Shown here: in pieces, positions 23,445 to 35,252 of the stretch
Layout of the letters: each line of letters begins with the position of its first letter
Position numbering within the stretch: the first letter of the stretch is position 1
NCBI RefSeq assembly: GCF_037975245.1
Contig: NC_092577.1
Span: 33,800,898 to 33,864,897, forward strand
DNA from: Apostichopus japonicus
Lineage: Eukaryota > Echinodermata > Holothuroidea > Aspidochirotida > Stichopodidae
Reading direction: 5' to 3'
DNA length: 64,000 bases
The notes under the pieces: model-generated
What the model saw: the letters and a program-made list of their open reading frames with translations, nothing else
The model's database searches: none
Told to the model about the DNA's origin: nothing
Position numbers and translations under genes: made by a program

Positions 23445-24779
23445 TTATACTGGTTCATTAAGAACTCTATTGACACTCTGGTTATTAGTGTCGGGTCCTT
23501 GTACCATCTGATGTTCTTCACCATCGTGTATGGGTGATTCTTGAGCAGTTTTGCAAACTTTTTCTTTCTTACATTTTATAATAATTATCAATAACACAAC
23601 AACAACAATAGTAATAACAGTAACAATGACAATCCAAACAATATTATCTGAATATGACGAGTTGTCTGTCTTCTCCGTAGACGTATCTTCTTTAGAAGTA
23701 TTGGACTCTTCCGTGACGTCACCAGGATTACTCATAGTTGCATTCGTCGTTGTTTCAGGACACGTGGTATCTTCGGGTTTTAGTGTCCTAGCCAGAACTA
23801 TTTTCATGGTGACGGTATTTACACATGTCCATGTACACGATGTCCTCAATGTCTCGTCTCTCTGTATCCACTCCCTTACATCGTTAAAGGAGCAATCACA
23901 TCTGAATGGGTTACCGTCAAGTAGCAAATTATCAGTTACATTCATAAAATAAGTAATATTTGTGGCATCAGATATCTCATTATTCCTAATATCTAGTGTT
24001 TGAAGTCCCATCAACGGCTCACTACTCAAAGGTCGTGGAATGGACTGTAACCGGTTATTGGCCAAGTTTATGGTTTCAGACGAAAAGGGAAAGAGCCAGG
24101 AGTAGATGTCTAGAATCGAGTTACTGCTTAAATCCAGAATCTTTAAATGATGCAGGGGTTCTAATAATCCGTTTGGAATGCGTGTTAGTTGATTTGAATT
24201 TAGATGAAGGCGAAGAAGAGCAGACAAGTCCATGAACAAATTTGGAGATAAATCCGTCAACCGATTCTGTCCAAGAAACAAAGCTGAAAGTTTAGCCAAG
24301 TTAGAAAACGTACCTTCACTGATTTCAAGTAAATTGTTCCTGTCGAGGTGAATTTGTTCAATGGTGTCTTGAACACTGTAAAATATCGTCTCTGGTAATA
24401 TCGCGATATTATTCTGAGACAAGTCGATACTGACAACCTTTCCTAACCCTGAGAATGATCCAGGCTGAACGTCGGTTATCGCGTTGGCCAATATATCGAG
24501 ATTCTCCACGTGACGATAATGGAGAAAAGAATTGTTCGGTAGAGAGGTTATATCGTTGAATGATAAGTCGAGAACACGAGCGGCTGCACAACCGTCATGA
24601 ATCGGTATCTGATCCAGCTCTGTTTCCCTACAGTCAGCAATTCTATGTTGGCTATCGTAGAAACACTCATTCCTGCAAGTGGGACTAGAGAATGCTTCAG
24701 TCAATACTAACAACAGCCACAGAAATTGCAGCTGCAAAGATAGAAGAAAATGAAGAGAAATTGATGACATTGTTGACAT
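23445..24779 (-). CDS. LRR single-pass transmembrane protein 1
   Basis: 444 residues if started at MSTMSSISLHFLLSL (ATG 24779). In order: signal peptide; LRRNT (CRNECFYDSQHRIADC); nine to ten LRRs, e.g. RVLDLSFNDITSLPNNSF and LRLHLNSNQLTRIPNGLL; LRRCT (DGNPFRCDCSFNDVREW); a Thr/Ser/Glu stalk; a helix at about 378-401 (IVWIVIVTVITIVVVVLLII); a 43-residue tail. A type I surface receptor or adhesion protein by architecture; ligand unknown. A good acceptor (TCTATCTTTGCAG|CTG, exon from 24731) sits inside the signal-peptide region where the paralog also has one, so the true start may lie in an upstream exon. Repeat 7 is two residues shorter than in the paralog at 29931-32018. Stop TAA at 23445-23447. 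Confidence 0.85.
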   Translation of the reverse strand: MSTMSSISLHFLLSLQLQFLWLLLVLTEAFSSPTCRNECFYDSQHRIADCRETELDQIPIHDGCAAARVLDLSFNDITSLPNNSFLHYRHVENLDILANAITDVQPGSFSGLGKVVSIDLSQNNIAILPETIFYSVQDTIEQIHLDRNNLLEISEGTFSNLAKLSALFLGQNRLTDLSPNLFMDLSALLRLHLNSNQLTRIPNGLLEPLHHLKILDLSSNSILDIYSWLFPFSSETINLANNRLQSIPRPLSSEPLMGLQTLDIRNNEISDATNITYFMNVTDNLLLDGNPFRCDCSFNDVREWIQRDETLRTSCTWTCVNTVTMKIVLARTLKPEDTTCPETTTNATMSNPGDVTEESNTSKEDTSTEKTDNSSYSDNIVWIVIVTVITIVVVVLLIIIIKCKKEKVCKTAQESPIHDGEEHQMVQGPDTNNQSVNRVLNEPV

Positions 24780-25395
24780 CTCAGTGCAAGCATAAATGTT
24801 AATCCTTTTAATACCGTACTTGTAATGTTGTATTATAAAGTCTATTAACTCCATCAAATCATATTAGTTCAACTACCAATAAACAACAAAGCATCACCAT
24901 TTATCCTTGACAAATTTGCAACACATTAATAACATGTCTTTTGAGGCCATAAAATCTTTAAGCTTTCCCAAATGAGTTTTGTGTTGTATTTAAAGGAGCT
25001 GATCTTACGGTATGCGTATTAGACTTGAAGGTCCAGTCACTTCTTCAGTAACGACTATGAGTAACGACAACTTATAATATAATGTTACAATGCATTTCTT
25101 AATGATTTAATGGATGATCTAGACTTCTCTTTATCTGGTAAAGAATGCCAGCAATGTAGCAGAACGATAACGTTAACAGTTCCTAATAATATTACTTCGA
25201 CATTTTATTGATACATGTAATTTATTACCATTGTCTTCTATAATTGTCATGAAAATTAGAGTTTGTAGCCAAGCCAATTAAAACAGTGCGGTAACATGTT
25301 ATTACACGATCGACAAACAAATGTAGCCATATTTAAAATTAAAATAATATGAGACAACTTCATTCAATTTAAATATTTAAATCAGACAATTTTGT
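24780..25395. other. upstream flank of LRR gene 1
   Basis: AT-rich with no recognisable exon. A promoter or 5' exon of LRR gene 1 could be here but cannot be placed. Confidence 0.3.
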
Positions 25396-26125
25396 GTGAT
25401 CACGTGGTTGAGCGTGTGCAAAACTGCGGATAACTTTCTTCTGAAGTGTGATCAATTGTTTTCATGTGACATTGGCTGGTTTCAAACCAAACAATATATG
25501 AGTAAATGAGGTAAAATTGAAGTCTGATAAATAGTTCTGGGAATTTTCCATAGATGGATATGCTTCGGGTTTGATAAACTTCCAACCCCTTTTGAAACCC
25601 GGCCTAGAAATATGATCAATGTGTTCACACCAGGAAAGATTAAAATCAATGTAAATAATTTTACATAGAGCCAAACGTTCCATAAATGTCGAAAAAGAAA
25701 GGGAATTGTCTGGGCCCAGAATAGAACCTTCGGGAACACCACAGAGTACATTACAAAACTCTGAATTATTACCATCGTAAGAAGTAAATTGTTTTCTATT
25801 GGAAAGATAGCTAGTAAACCAAGTGAGAGCAGGTCCCCTAATGTTGTAGTGACGAAGTATTTTTAAAAGCATAGGAAAGTGCCAAAAATGAAGTGATTAT
25901 TGCTAATAAGCAAGTACTCAATTTATCAACTGCATCAACAAGTTCCATTTCAGTAGAATAGCCAGTATAAACCATATTGACCATCACAAATAGCATCATG
26001 TTTAGCAAGAAAATTAATTACTTGGTTTTACATAAGACGTTCAGGAATTTTTGATAAACAGGGTAACACGGAAATTGGGCGATAGTTTACAAATTAATAT
26101 GATTCTCCCTTCTTAAAACGTACTT
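25396..26125 (-). pseudogene. non-LTR retrotransposon (LINE) reverse transcriptase relic
   Basis: Minus-strand translation gives recognisable reverse-transcriptase blocks in order across several frames. NYRPISVLPCLSKIPERLM lies near 26070-26010. HYNIRGPALTWFTSYLSNRK and CGVPEGSILGP follow, in a 136-residue frame at 25462-25872. A jump then leads to YIDFNLSWCEHIDHI and a C-terminal SILPHLLIYCLVWN block. The catalytic YADD region is deleted between CGVPEGSILGP and the following block, and there are several stops and frameshifts. The order and motifs fit CR1/Jockey-type LINEs. It is dead and 5'-truncated, and lies between the two LRR genes. Confidence 0.82.
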
Positions 26126-28079
26126 ACAAGTAGGTTACTATGCCTATGCGGTTATAAGGGCTACATACTGTACCTATGACTCATATTTACAGTTTAGATT
26201 GCAGCAATGACACTATAATACATAAACAGTAGAAAGTAGTGAAAATACTTACAACTTCCATTTTGTCCAAGTATAGGCTATAAGCCTATAACGTATATAA
26301 CGAGGTATATACGGTATATACGGTACCAGTTTTAAGATAGCTGCTTTAGGCTGTTTGTGGTAAGGTGAACTTCGAACTCAATAGAAGATTTTAAGATATC
26401 ATTAGATGCGTGTTACAAGTTCCAGTGCGATGTTTGTTTTGTTTTTGATAATTCGTATTTGAAATTTGAATAGAGATAACTAAACATAAAATCGAAAGTC
26501 AACATTGTGACGTAAAATACCACGTGACAAAATATGACATAGGTGATAATATACGTCCCTTAAACCACGAACTTACAGTCCTCTACTCGAACTTATAGTT
26601 CTCTACCTCGAACAGTAATATTTGGCATATATTCCTCCCCAGCCCACTCCTCTATGCAATCCTCCATGCACGGTCTGACAGAGTGTTATTTATGGAGGCA
26701 GTTTGCGATGCGTGTAAGAACAGCGTCAAGTTCTCGGCATAAGGTTGGTAGAGGGATCGAAATTCACAAAACAGACTCGAAGGAGTCTACGAAAGGCGGA
26801 GAACTGGGTGAAGATATTAACGTTTTTCTCATGAATATTCTATTTGTCGAAAATATCAAGACGTTGTTGCATCATTGGTAACAGCTGCAACTTAAATAGC
26901 CCCCTTAAATCTTGGGTTAAAGTGTCATCGTTAAAAGCTGTCAAAATTACACAGTTTATTATTGTGTGCACAATATTGCTATGTTTTATGAGCATGGGTG
27001 AATTTAATATAAATAATGCCAGCTATCTGCAGAACTTACGTTCCTTCGGCGTCATAAATGCTTTATTTTTGTTATCTTTTTGTTGTTATATTGGAGTGCA
27101 GCTTATATACATCGTCACCTATAATATTTTGCCACGTGTTTTAGGTTTGATTAGCTCCATGATGTTACGGTATCACTATTCAAATTTCAGATAAGAATTA
27201 TTCAAAACATATCACTCAATGCTTCAGCTTCCGGGGGGGGGGGGGGAGATGGGGGGGGGGGGTAACAAGGGCTCGGAGATAAACATCCCATAGAATGTTA
27301 AAGTCAACCTTCTCTCTTTATGCGTTATTGGGTTTCTTAAGATGCTGCTGCTCCCGGGGACCAACCCCAACCCACCACCTGTACTCACAACCAATAATAA
27401 TGTACATATGTGTAGAACAAATTGTCGCTTTTGTTGGCTGACTTTTCGAAACGTTTCTCGGCCAATCACTAAAGTCGTTCTCAATAAGAGCTAGTCAGTC
27501 TGGAATTCGCACTGCCTCCCACCCTCCCTTGAAAAATTTCAAAAGTATGTCCCTGCTTACAGCGTGTTATATCCTAGATGAGTTGATTTTTTTGGCCATT
27601 TTATCATTTTGGTATGCGCGACATGGCCAAGTGTTGTTACTGGATATGTATTGAGCCTATTGGACACTGTGTGGCTATAAAACCCACGCCGAGGCATGTG
27701 ACCTACCAAGTTTGAAGTCCATCGGCTATGATACGGATTATATATTAAGGAGTAGTTCGCGAAATGTGAGATAGCTATAGACTGGAAGGTGACTTAAATT
27801 CTGACTTTGCTCAAATACTGCAGAAAATAATGCGTTACATGCATTTTAGCGCGAAAGGACTGCGCTCTTGGGCTTACAGCAAATGGGGAGAGAATTTCTC
27901 ATTTTGGAATAGCTTATACAAAAAACAACATGATGAAAGAAAATATATTTGTTTTACTTTTTTATTTTCCCGGTGATTTTTAGTACAAATCTGCAAAGAC
28001 TTGACTTAAATAACTTATTAACAGTAATCCCTTGCAAGTGATATTACAAAATGTTGAAGGAGCAAAGACATTCTAGGCT
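26126..28079. other. unassigned interval
   Basis: Mostly AT-rich. G homopolymers at 27232-27262. Plus-strand open frames at 26654-26881 and 26844-27194 have no recognisable domain. A possible old repeat lies at about 27560-27790. No gene supported. Confidence 0.35.
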
Positions 28080-28205
28080 ATTACGTGATTCGAGCCAGAG
28101 ACCTCATGACTACTAGACCAGTGTTCTACCAACTGTACTATCCAGCCCTATACAACCACTTCAATGCTGGGCTATCTTCGTTGTATATTTACTTGTAAGA
28201 GATTT
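28080..28205 (-). repeat. tRNA-derived SINE head
   Basis: Minus strand reads GGGCTGGATAGTACAGTTGG and TAGAACACTGGTC (A-box region), then CTGGCTCGAATCACG (B-box region). The tRNA-like cloverleaf is incomplete. The upstream 28143-28200 part is shared with 22434-22500, so this is a repeat rather than a tRNA gene. Confidence 0.6.
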
Positions 28206-29930
28206 CTGTTATAAATTAGCATAGCTAATCACTGTTTAAAAACAAAACAAAAGGCGAGAGTATTAAGCTGCGATAAAAGTAAATCACTTAGATATACATA
28301 CAAAGCCAATGCATGAAAGCAATATGCAAAAATTTAAAGGAAAGAGTTATATGTTACTATTAGAATTTTATTGAATGCAAGTAAAACACGACTTTATTCG
28401 TCTTTTAAAAAAAATATAATTTGCACTTTAATCAGCTGTATGGTGAAGTATAAAATGTCATCAAAGCTATACATATCCCTTCCCGATCCATCTTTGGATA
28501 TGCTAAAAATATCAAAATTGGTCACCAATATATATGATCTTGTTTCATACATAAACTTCATGTGAATTATTCCTCACCTCCCGCCTCCATTTGATACTTG
28601 ATTCTACAAGTTTCACCATTCTCCAAATCTTTGTCGGACTAATTCGAAGCTGTAAAATCGCTTTTAAGTAAGTTATTCCCTAAACCGTTTAGCAACATGA
28701 GGATTTTGAAATATGGTGAATTTGTTTTCGTATAGTTGCCAGTTTTAGTTCACAAAAAGCCATCTCAGCCTTCTGTTGTTATTTTGACAATAGTGATAAA
28801 TTTCAAAATACCAAATCTCCCGCCGCATTTCTCCAAAATGAAATCTGAATGAAAATTAGTGTTCAAAATTTCAGTATTTAAAACAATTGTGGCAAGTCTT
28901 GTTTTTTCAAAGTGTACAAAATCACTTCGACTGGGTATTATAATTATTATTGATTCGATTAAGAAGGGTTCACGATTTATTACAAATTGGGTTCAAATAG
29001 GTGAAAACTCTGGTACGGCATGACGGTCTAAAAGTTACGAAAAGTTGTAATTATTTCAAGAGTTCAATGAAGTGAAACTTTGTGAGTGAAAGAAAGTCTT
29101 AAACGCTGCATGTGAAGGAGGAAAGAGTTAAAGCTTTAATGAGATAAACTTGTAAGAACAAAAACCAATAGGCAACCCCCTCCCCCCAAATGGGGTAGGG
29201 AGAGGGGTGGGAAGAAAGTAATATATAATTCTTGAACATGGTATCTTTCTAATATAAACAGTCCTGACAAACTGATGTTATAAAGAAAAACAGCAGTAAG
29301 TTATTTCATTTGCTCTAATGATTAGATTAGCTTAGATGTGAAAATTGATCAGAAAGTAGTACTGTATTTTCAAAAGAACCAGAGTTAAGTACATTTCGAT
29401 ACATTTTGAGTTGATCAGAAAGTAGTACTGTATTTTCAAAAGAACCAGAGTTAAGTACATTTCGATACATTTTGAGTTGATATAAACATGAAAACATCGA
29501 GTTAAATCAAACAAAGATTGAAATTAACATGTTTCACCATGTTTTCATGAGAAAAATATCTTGAATAATTTCAGTAAAGTGTATTTCATAGAAAGCGAGT
29601 TATAATGGTGTCTTGATCCTGGCGTACCGTTATCCAGAGGTGTCGAGCACCGGGTCGCGCCTCTTATGATAAGTATATTTATGAAAATGACTGAGGAACA
29701 TTAGTATTTAAACCAAATTTCCTGGGCCCTTTATTGACCTCTGAGCTACAGTATAGCCTGTGGCAATATGAATATAATCACAAAGCCTCACTATAAACAC
29801 CTTTATAAGCAGTTGCGAACAGTTGAGACAATTTTTTTAAAGCTGTATTTTTGCGATACCCCTTCAAATCAACTCCTGACAACCTAACGGTACGTACAAT
29901 ATTGTATACAGAGCAATTAACGTTTCCTTG
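28206..29930. other. intergenic interval downstream of LRR gene 2
   Basis: AT-rich with a C/G-rich patch near 29175-29215 and the 66-bp duplication listed separately. No gene recognised. Confidence 0.4.
29347..29478. repeat. 66-bp tandem duplication
   Basis: Two identical or near-identical 66-bp copies beginning gatcagaaagtagtactgta. A recent slippage-type duplication. The open frame across it is incidental. Confidence 0.9.
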
Positions 29931-32018
29931 TCAGCATTTTGAACTGGTTTGGTCTGAATTATCAGTGGAGTCACCCATCAACTTAATTCCAACCGATGTA
30001 GTTTTACCTTTTTCTGTGAAGCTTACATTAAGTTGTGTGGATGGTGGACTTTTGACAAAACTTTCATTAAGCTCGTTTTCCCGCGTATAATTTTCATCAT
30101 CATGCAGCTTATTTTCAGTGATGTGAACCAAACCATCAATTTCACCTGAATGGTCATCATTGCCGTTCTTAATGTCCCTATCAGCGCCACCACCGAAGAC
30201 GAGCTTCTTCCGGGGCTTTTCAGAAGAAGAGTTGTTTTCGATTTCTTTGTTGTTCTTATCTTGAGGTGTCCTCTTGCGAAGCCCATTTGCACCAATGTTA
30301 GATGGACTCTTGGCTTCAGAATTTGGGTATCCTGTGTTCTTGCTTTCCTTATTTGGTGTCCTCTTGCGAATCCCATTTGCACCAATTTTAGATGGACTCT
30401 TGGCTTCAGAATTTGGGTATCCTGTGTTCTTGCTTTCCTTATTTGGGGTCCTCTTTCTACATCCATTTGTACCCTCTGTGGGTGGACTCTTGGTTTGAAA
30501 ACTTTGATCGATTTTACTTTCTTTCTCACTGAGGTTGTTTTCTGTTAGGTTTACCACCAATTTTTTAGCCTTCATGCCGCCTGATGTTCTGTTGTTGCCA
30601 GTTGTACGTGGCGTCTCGACATCTGACATCTCAGTTTTATTATCACTCGATCGTCTCGGAGAGCTGTAATCTTGCATTCGACTGACGGCTTTCTTTAACA
30701 GTGTTGGGGTCTTGCGGGATTGAATGATTGCTTCTGTCAGTTTTTCAATTCTTTTGTTTGTTTGGCAGAGACAGATGGCAAGAATAACTGTGAAAAATGT
30801 CAAAAAAAACAAAAAAACGAAGACAACCACAATAACAAGGGGAACAGCCCAACCATCCAACATTGATATGAAGGTATGATGGGTGACATTAATGTTATGT
30901 GACACCGGGGGAATCTGTTCCCATTGCATTTTCCAAATTACATGATTTCCCTTCGAAGGTTTGACCGTAGTCTTCATGACGTCATCGGCGGGTTTAATCG
31001 TATGTGTTTTCGACGTTGTTGTTTCAGGACACATGGTATCTTCGGGAGTTAGGTCTTTAGCCAAGACTGTTTCGTTAGTAACTGGGTGTATACATGTCCA
31101 AGTGCAAGCATCACGTGACGTCTCGTCCCTCTGTATCCACTCCCGCACATCATCGAAGGAGCAATCACAACTGAATGGGTTACCATCAAGTAATAACTTA
31201 TCAGTTACATTAATGAAATAAGTAATATTAGTGGCGTCAGATATCTCATTATTCCTAATATCTAGTGTTTGAAGTCCCATCAACGGCTCACTACTCAAAG
31301 GTCGTGGAATGGACTGTAACCGGTTATTGGCCAAAGTTATGGTTTCAGAGCATAATGCAATATCAAACAACTTTGGTGAAACTTCTACAATTGAGTTACT
31401 GCTCAAATCAAGAATCTTTAAATGATGCAGGGGTTCTAATAAACCGTTTGGTATGCGTGTTAGTTGATTTGAATTGAGATGAATGCGAAGAAGAGCAGAC
31501 AAGTCCATGAACAAATTTGGAGATAAATCCGTCAACATATTCTGTCCAAGAAACAAAGCTGAAAGTTTAGTCAAGTTAGAAAACGTACCTTCACTGATTT
31601 CAAGTAAATTGTTCCTGTCGAGGTGAATTTGTTCAATGGTGTCTTGAACACTGTAAAATATCGTCTCTGGTAATATCGCGATATTATTCTGAGACAAGTC
31701 GATACTGACAACCTTTCCTAACCCTGAGAATGATCCAGGCTGAACGTCGGTTATCACGTTGGACGATATATCGAGATTCTCCACGTGGCGATAATGGAGA
31801 AAAGAATTGTTCGGCAGAGAGGTTATCACGTTGAATGATAAGTCAAGAACACGAGCTGCTACACAACCGTGATGTGACGGTAACCGGTCCAGTTCTGATT
31901 CACTGCAGTCAGCGATACTATACTGGCTGTCGTAGAAACACTCATTCTTGCAAGAAGGGCTGGCGAATCCATCAGAAGCCAACAGTTGAATCAGAAACAC
32001 AGCCACCAATATGTTTTC
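29931..32018 (-). CDS. LRR single-pass transmembrane protein 2, long basic tail; start exon missing
   Basis: 695 residues from acceptor TTTATTACAG|GAAAAC at 32018. No in-frame ATG precedes it, so the start lies in an unlocated upstream exon. Order: rest of signal peptide (ILVAVFLIQLLASDGFA), LRRNT (CKNECFYDSQYSIADC), nine to ten LRRs, LRRCT (GNPFSCDCSFDDVREW), stalk, a helix at about 393-418 (VIVVVFVFLFFLTFFTVILA), then a tail of about 277 residues rich in Ser/Thr/Lys. The tail has two full and one partial copy of a 30-residue unit containing KRTPNKESKNTGYPNSEAK. The ectodomain is almost identical to LRR protein 1, but the stalk, membrane helix and tail are not. The long tail with many S/T-P sites suggests intracellular signalling, by inference only. 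Confidence 0.86.
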   Translation of the reverse strand, partial: ENILVAVFLIQLLASDGFASPSCKNECFYDSQYSIADCSESELDRLPSHHGCVAARVLDLSFNVITSLPNNSFLHYRHVENLDISSNVITDVQPGSFSGLGKVVSIDLSQNNIAILPETIFYSVQDTIEQIHLDRNNLLEISEGTFSNLTKLSALFLGQNMLTDLSPNLFMDLSALLRIHLNSNQLTRIPNGLLEPLHHLKILDLSSNSIVEVSPKLFDIALCSETITLANNRLQSIPRPLSSEPLMGLQTLDIRNNEISDATNITYFINVTDKLLLDGNPFSCDCSFDDVREWIQRDETSRDACTWTCIHPVTNETVLAKDLTPEDTMCPETTTSKTHTIKPADDVMKTTVKPSKGNHVIWKMQWEQIPPVSHNINVTHHTFISMLDGWAVPLVIVVVFVFLFFLTFFTVILAICLCQTNKRIEKLTEAIIQSRKTPTLLKKAVSRMQDYSSPRRSSDNKTEMSDVETPRTTGNNRTSGGMKAKKLVVNLTENNLSEKESKIDQSFQTKSPPTEGTNGCRKRTPNKESKNTGYPNSEAKSPSKIGANGIRKRTPNKESKNTGYPNSEAKSPSNIGANGLRKRTPQDKNNKEIENNSSSEKPRKKLVFGGGADRDIKNGNDDHSGEIDGLVHITENKLHDDENYTRENELNESFVKSPPSTQLNVSFTEKGKTTSVGIKLMGDSTDNSDQTSSKC
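30271..30470 (-). repeat. 90-bp in-frame coding repeat in LRR protein 2 tail
   Basis: Unit length 90 nt (30 codons): copies start at 30271, 30361 and (partial, diverged) 30451. The copies keep the frame, so the tail length can change by slippage without frameshift. Confidence 0.85.
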
Positions 32019-32329
32019 CTGTAATAAAGAGGGAGGTAATAAAAGTAAATTATGTCGCTGCAATTAGGTATCTTACATAAAGACTTCAATCCCTAAATCC
32101 AACCAGTTAGATAAGAAATCTAATACATCTGACAAGTGCACTGTAGCCTAAGTATATTGATATTTTTTTTTTTACTGTAGGTGGTTTCTGCCATTTAAGG
32201 AATATAACCTTTGGAAACAGGTTTGGTGCATTTTGTTGCGTTTCTTAGGAACTGAGCGGGATACCAAGATGGGAGTTGGACCAAACTTTTTTTTTTTAAC
32301 TTGTTCCGTGGTATTTATTTTTACTTAAA

Positions 32330-32640
32330 AAAAACGCCACAATACAAAAATGTATTGATTGTGGTTTCGGTGATGTGACATGAGCAGTTTCCCTCATGAA
32401 TCTGACGTAATGCAATATCATGTTTACAAGGTTTTCACAATTTTAAATCATGTTGACCCCAAATGGCCTTTGACCTCCACCAAAAACAATAGGCTTCTTG
32501 TACTCAATGTGGTCCTTCTACACACCAAATATGAAGTTGCCTCAACCTTCGTGTTTTATCGTGTTTACAAGCTGCGCGTCACAAACACACACACACGCCA
32601 TCATGAATGAAAGGTTACGATTATCATCGAACCAAAAACT
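32330..32640 (+). repeat. dispersed repeat (copy 1 of family also at 62845-63460)
   Basis: Contains caaaaacaataggcttcttg, 'tgtggt.cttctacacaccaaatatgaa' style text, 'atcgtgtttacaagc', 'cacacgccatcatgaatg' and 'ttacgattatcatcgaa', all in the same order as in the copy near the right edge. It starts with an A-tract and an 'aaaaatg.attg' word in both copies. Confidence 0.8.
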
Positions 32641-33560
32641 GAACGTAGACTAAACAGCTTGTTAATGATGTCTTTAGGCACAAAATCAAGTTTGATATGT
32701 TGTAGGCCATTGACATATACTGCCATCACTTATCAGTCCAGGTTGGTTATAACGTCTGTACTGGTCACTATTACGTTTGGAGGAATGACCCTCTGCAGGT
32801 TGGTCAGTAAATGTGACTGGCCTATATTGTCTACAGTAATGCACTGTTAGGGCATATATATGCAACACCTAACTTTTTTGCAACACACTGAAAATATGTC
32901 AATGACAAACTGTATCATGTTGATTGTCATCCCAGGGCGAGTGTAATGTTTACATTTCTATGTTTTGGTTTAGTTACTGAAATTTATAAAATAATGGATT
33001 AAGATTGAGCCTAGACCATCAATTAAGCCTTGAAGGGTATTCCACATTACGAGAGGAAGATATATTGTACTGGTCAGTCAAAAACATATTTACCCCTGAA
33101 ATATCCTACGAATTGTAGAAATAGCCCTAACCAAATTAACAAACACACAATTATCACATATATGTTATTTGGACTTGTGTTCAAGTCATATATAAAGTCA
33201 AATATAAATATATTTATATTATAAAGTCAAAAAATAAATATAAAGTCAAAAGTTCAAGTCAAATCATATATAAATTCAAACTGAATTTCGACTTTTCTTA
33301 CAGCTGACGGATTTTGCATTTGACGGTTGGGTTGTATTCTCTTTTAAATATTGTTGTACATCCTTAACAGTTCTGTCCATCCAAACTAGTGTGATGATTA
33401 TGTCTGTGATCGTTTGATGATTGTAGTGTAGTATCAAATAAACGGTAAATAAGGGGGCGGGGGTTGCTGGAGGGAACTAGACAGTGAAATTGAAAGATCG
33501 TTTTTAATGTAACTGACATCTCTTTTCGTCGCTAACTGTACGGTAGGCCTACCACTTTTG
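32641..33560. other. unassigned interval
   Basis: AT-rich. A run of 'ataaagtcaaa' repeats lies at about 33186-33275. No gene recognised. Confidence 0.4.
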
Positions 33561-33564
33561 ATTA

Positions 33565-34130
33565 TCCCAGGAATAAATTTACCTCAAATTTACCGAGGTA
33601 ACATACCACACTTTTACCCCGGGCGGTAAAACCGGGGTAAAAACGCGGTAAATTTGTTGTACATTACCGCGGTGTTTTGGCCCTATGGACGCCGTAAACC
33701 GCAGTAAATTACCACAAATTTACCATGGTTTTACCTCACTTTTACCGCAATTTACCACGGTGTTACCATACTTTTACCGCGCTTTTACAACACTTTTACT
33801 ACGCTTTTACCCCAAATTTACCGTTCTTTTACCCCAATTTTACCGTATATTTACCACGCTTTTCCCTTAGTTTTACCTCAATTTACCATATTTTACCACA
33901 GTTTACCATTCTTTTACCCCAATTTTACCCTAGATTGACCACGCATTTACTACACTTTTACCCTAAATTTACCACATTTTTACCATTCTTTTACCCCAAT
34001 GTTACCGTAGATTTACCACGCTTTTACCTTAGTTTTACCTCAATTTAGCATACTTTTACCCCAATTTTACCGTAGATTTACTACACTTTTACCTTAGTTT
34101 TACCTCAGTTTACCATGATTTTACACTAAT
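33565..34130 (+). repeat. TTTACC-type tandem array, left
   Basis: Irregular 10-20 bp units built on ttttaccgc, ttttacccc and atttacca. They are almost all in one orientation after an initial stretch with ggtaaa dyads. Phe/Tyr/Leu/Thr-rich open frames across it are artefacts. Confidence 0.88.
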
Positions 34131-34710
34131 TGTAGGAGTTTTACCTAACATTGAGCATGATTTTGTCCTAACTTCAATCAGCATGTACACCATATATTTC
34201 TTTGAATTTCACCCATCAGTGTACTGTATCATAATTTGGCTATATGCATTTACCCTTATTGTAATGGTTGTATGCCTGACATGTAAGTCCTCAGTTGTAG
34301 AATGCAACAGTTTTTAATTCATCAAATCCATGGAGGTTTCACACATGAGAAAGCTTTGTTGAATTTCAATTACCCTAGATAGTCTGATTCCTGACTCTCT
34401 TCTTTTGACTTAATTGGTAGTCCAGATTGGACTTTTGATCTCTGATTGTTCTCAAAGACTTGTTTTAAAACGAAAGAGTACTGTGATCATCATCATATCA
34501 TATACATCGTATTACGCTTCCACCCGAAGGTGCTTCAGCAGACTAAGGAAATCCTTAGTCGGAAATTATTGAGGTTCCAAGTTTTTGTGTGCGTGGAAAG
34601 ACACCGGCGAATCTCGCCTTCTCTTTTCGAATAGTGCCCTGAAGTAACGAGGCAGGGGTGTGTAGTCCTGCTCCCGGGACCGCAATTCAACGTCCCCTCC
34701 GAAGGACGTG
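34131..34710. other. interval between TTTACC array and GATATC element
   Basis: Ordinary sequence, more GC-rich at 34600-34710. No gene recognised. Confidence 0.3.
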
Positions 34711-34735
34711 AGTACCGTATGGCAAGCCGTTTTAC

Positions 34736-35252
34736 TTTTTATTCGATATTTGATGATATCATCAAATATTTGGTGATATCAGCAAATAATTGTTGATATC
34801 ATCAAATCATTTGATGATATCATCAAATAATTGCTGATATCAACAATTATTTGATGATATCAGCAAATAATTGTTGATATCAGCAATTCATTTGCTGATA
34901 TCAGCAATTCATTTGTTGATATCATCAATTCATTTGGTGATATCACCAAATAATTGCTGATATCAATAAATAATAGCTGATATCAACAAATATTTGCTGA
35001 TATCAGCAAATGAATTGGTGATATCAGCAATTGAATTGATGATATCAGCAAATCATTTGCTGATATCAACAATTCCGACATATCACTAATTAATTAGTGA
35101 TATGAGGAACCGAATTGCTGATATCATGAAATGATTTGGTGATATCATTAAAAGATTTGCTGATATCAGCAATTGAATTGGCGATATGTTGGAATTGCTG
35201 ATATCAACAATTCATTTGCTGATATCACCAATTCATTTGCTGATATCAGTAA
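34736..35252. repeat. left GATATC array
   Basis: Units such as tgatatcagcaaatgaattg, spaced 20-21 bp. Bases flanking GATATC vary mainly at two positions, and several units are full 18-20 bp palindromes (e.g. atttgatgatatcatcaaat). Confidence 0.92.

Noticed and set aside
26844-27194. 116-residue plus-strand hydrophobic frame
   Set aside because: AT-rich composition produces such frames often. No signal peptide, family match or splice signal to support it.
28080-28150. Functional tRNA gene
   Set aside because: A/B-box-like words are present, but acceptor and T stems do not close, and the segment continues into a sequence shared with 22434-22500, as in a SINE.
33685-34048. Phe/Tyr/Leu/Pro-rich open frames
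   Set aside because: Translation of the TTTACC array.
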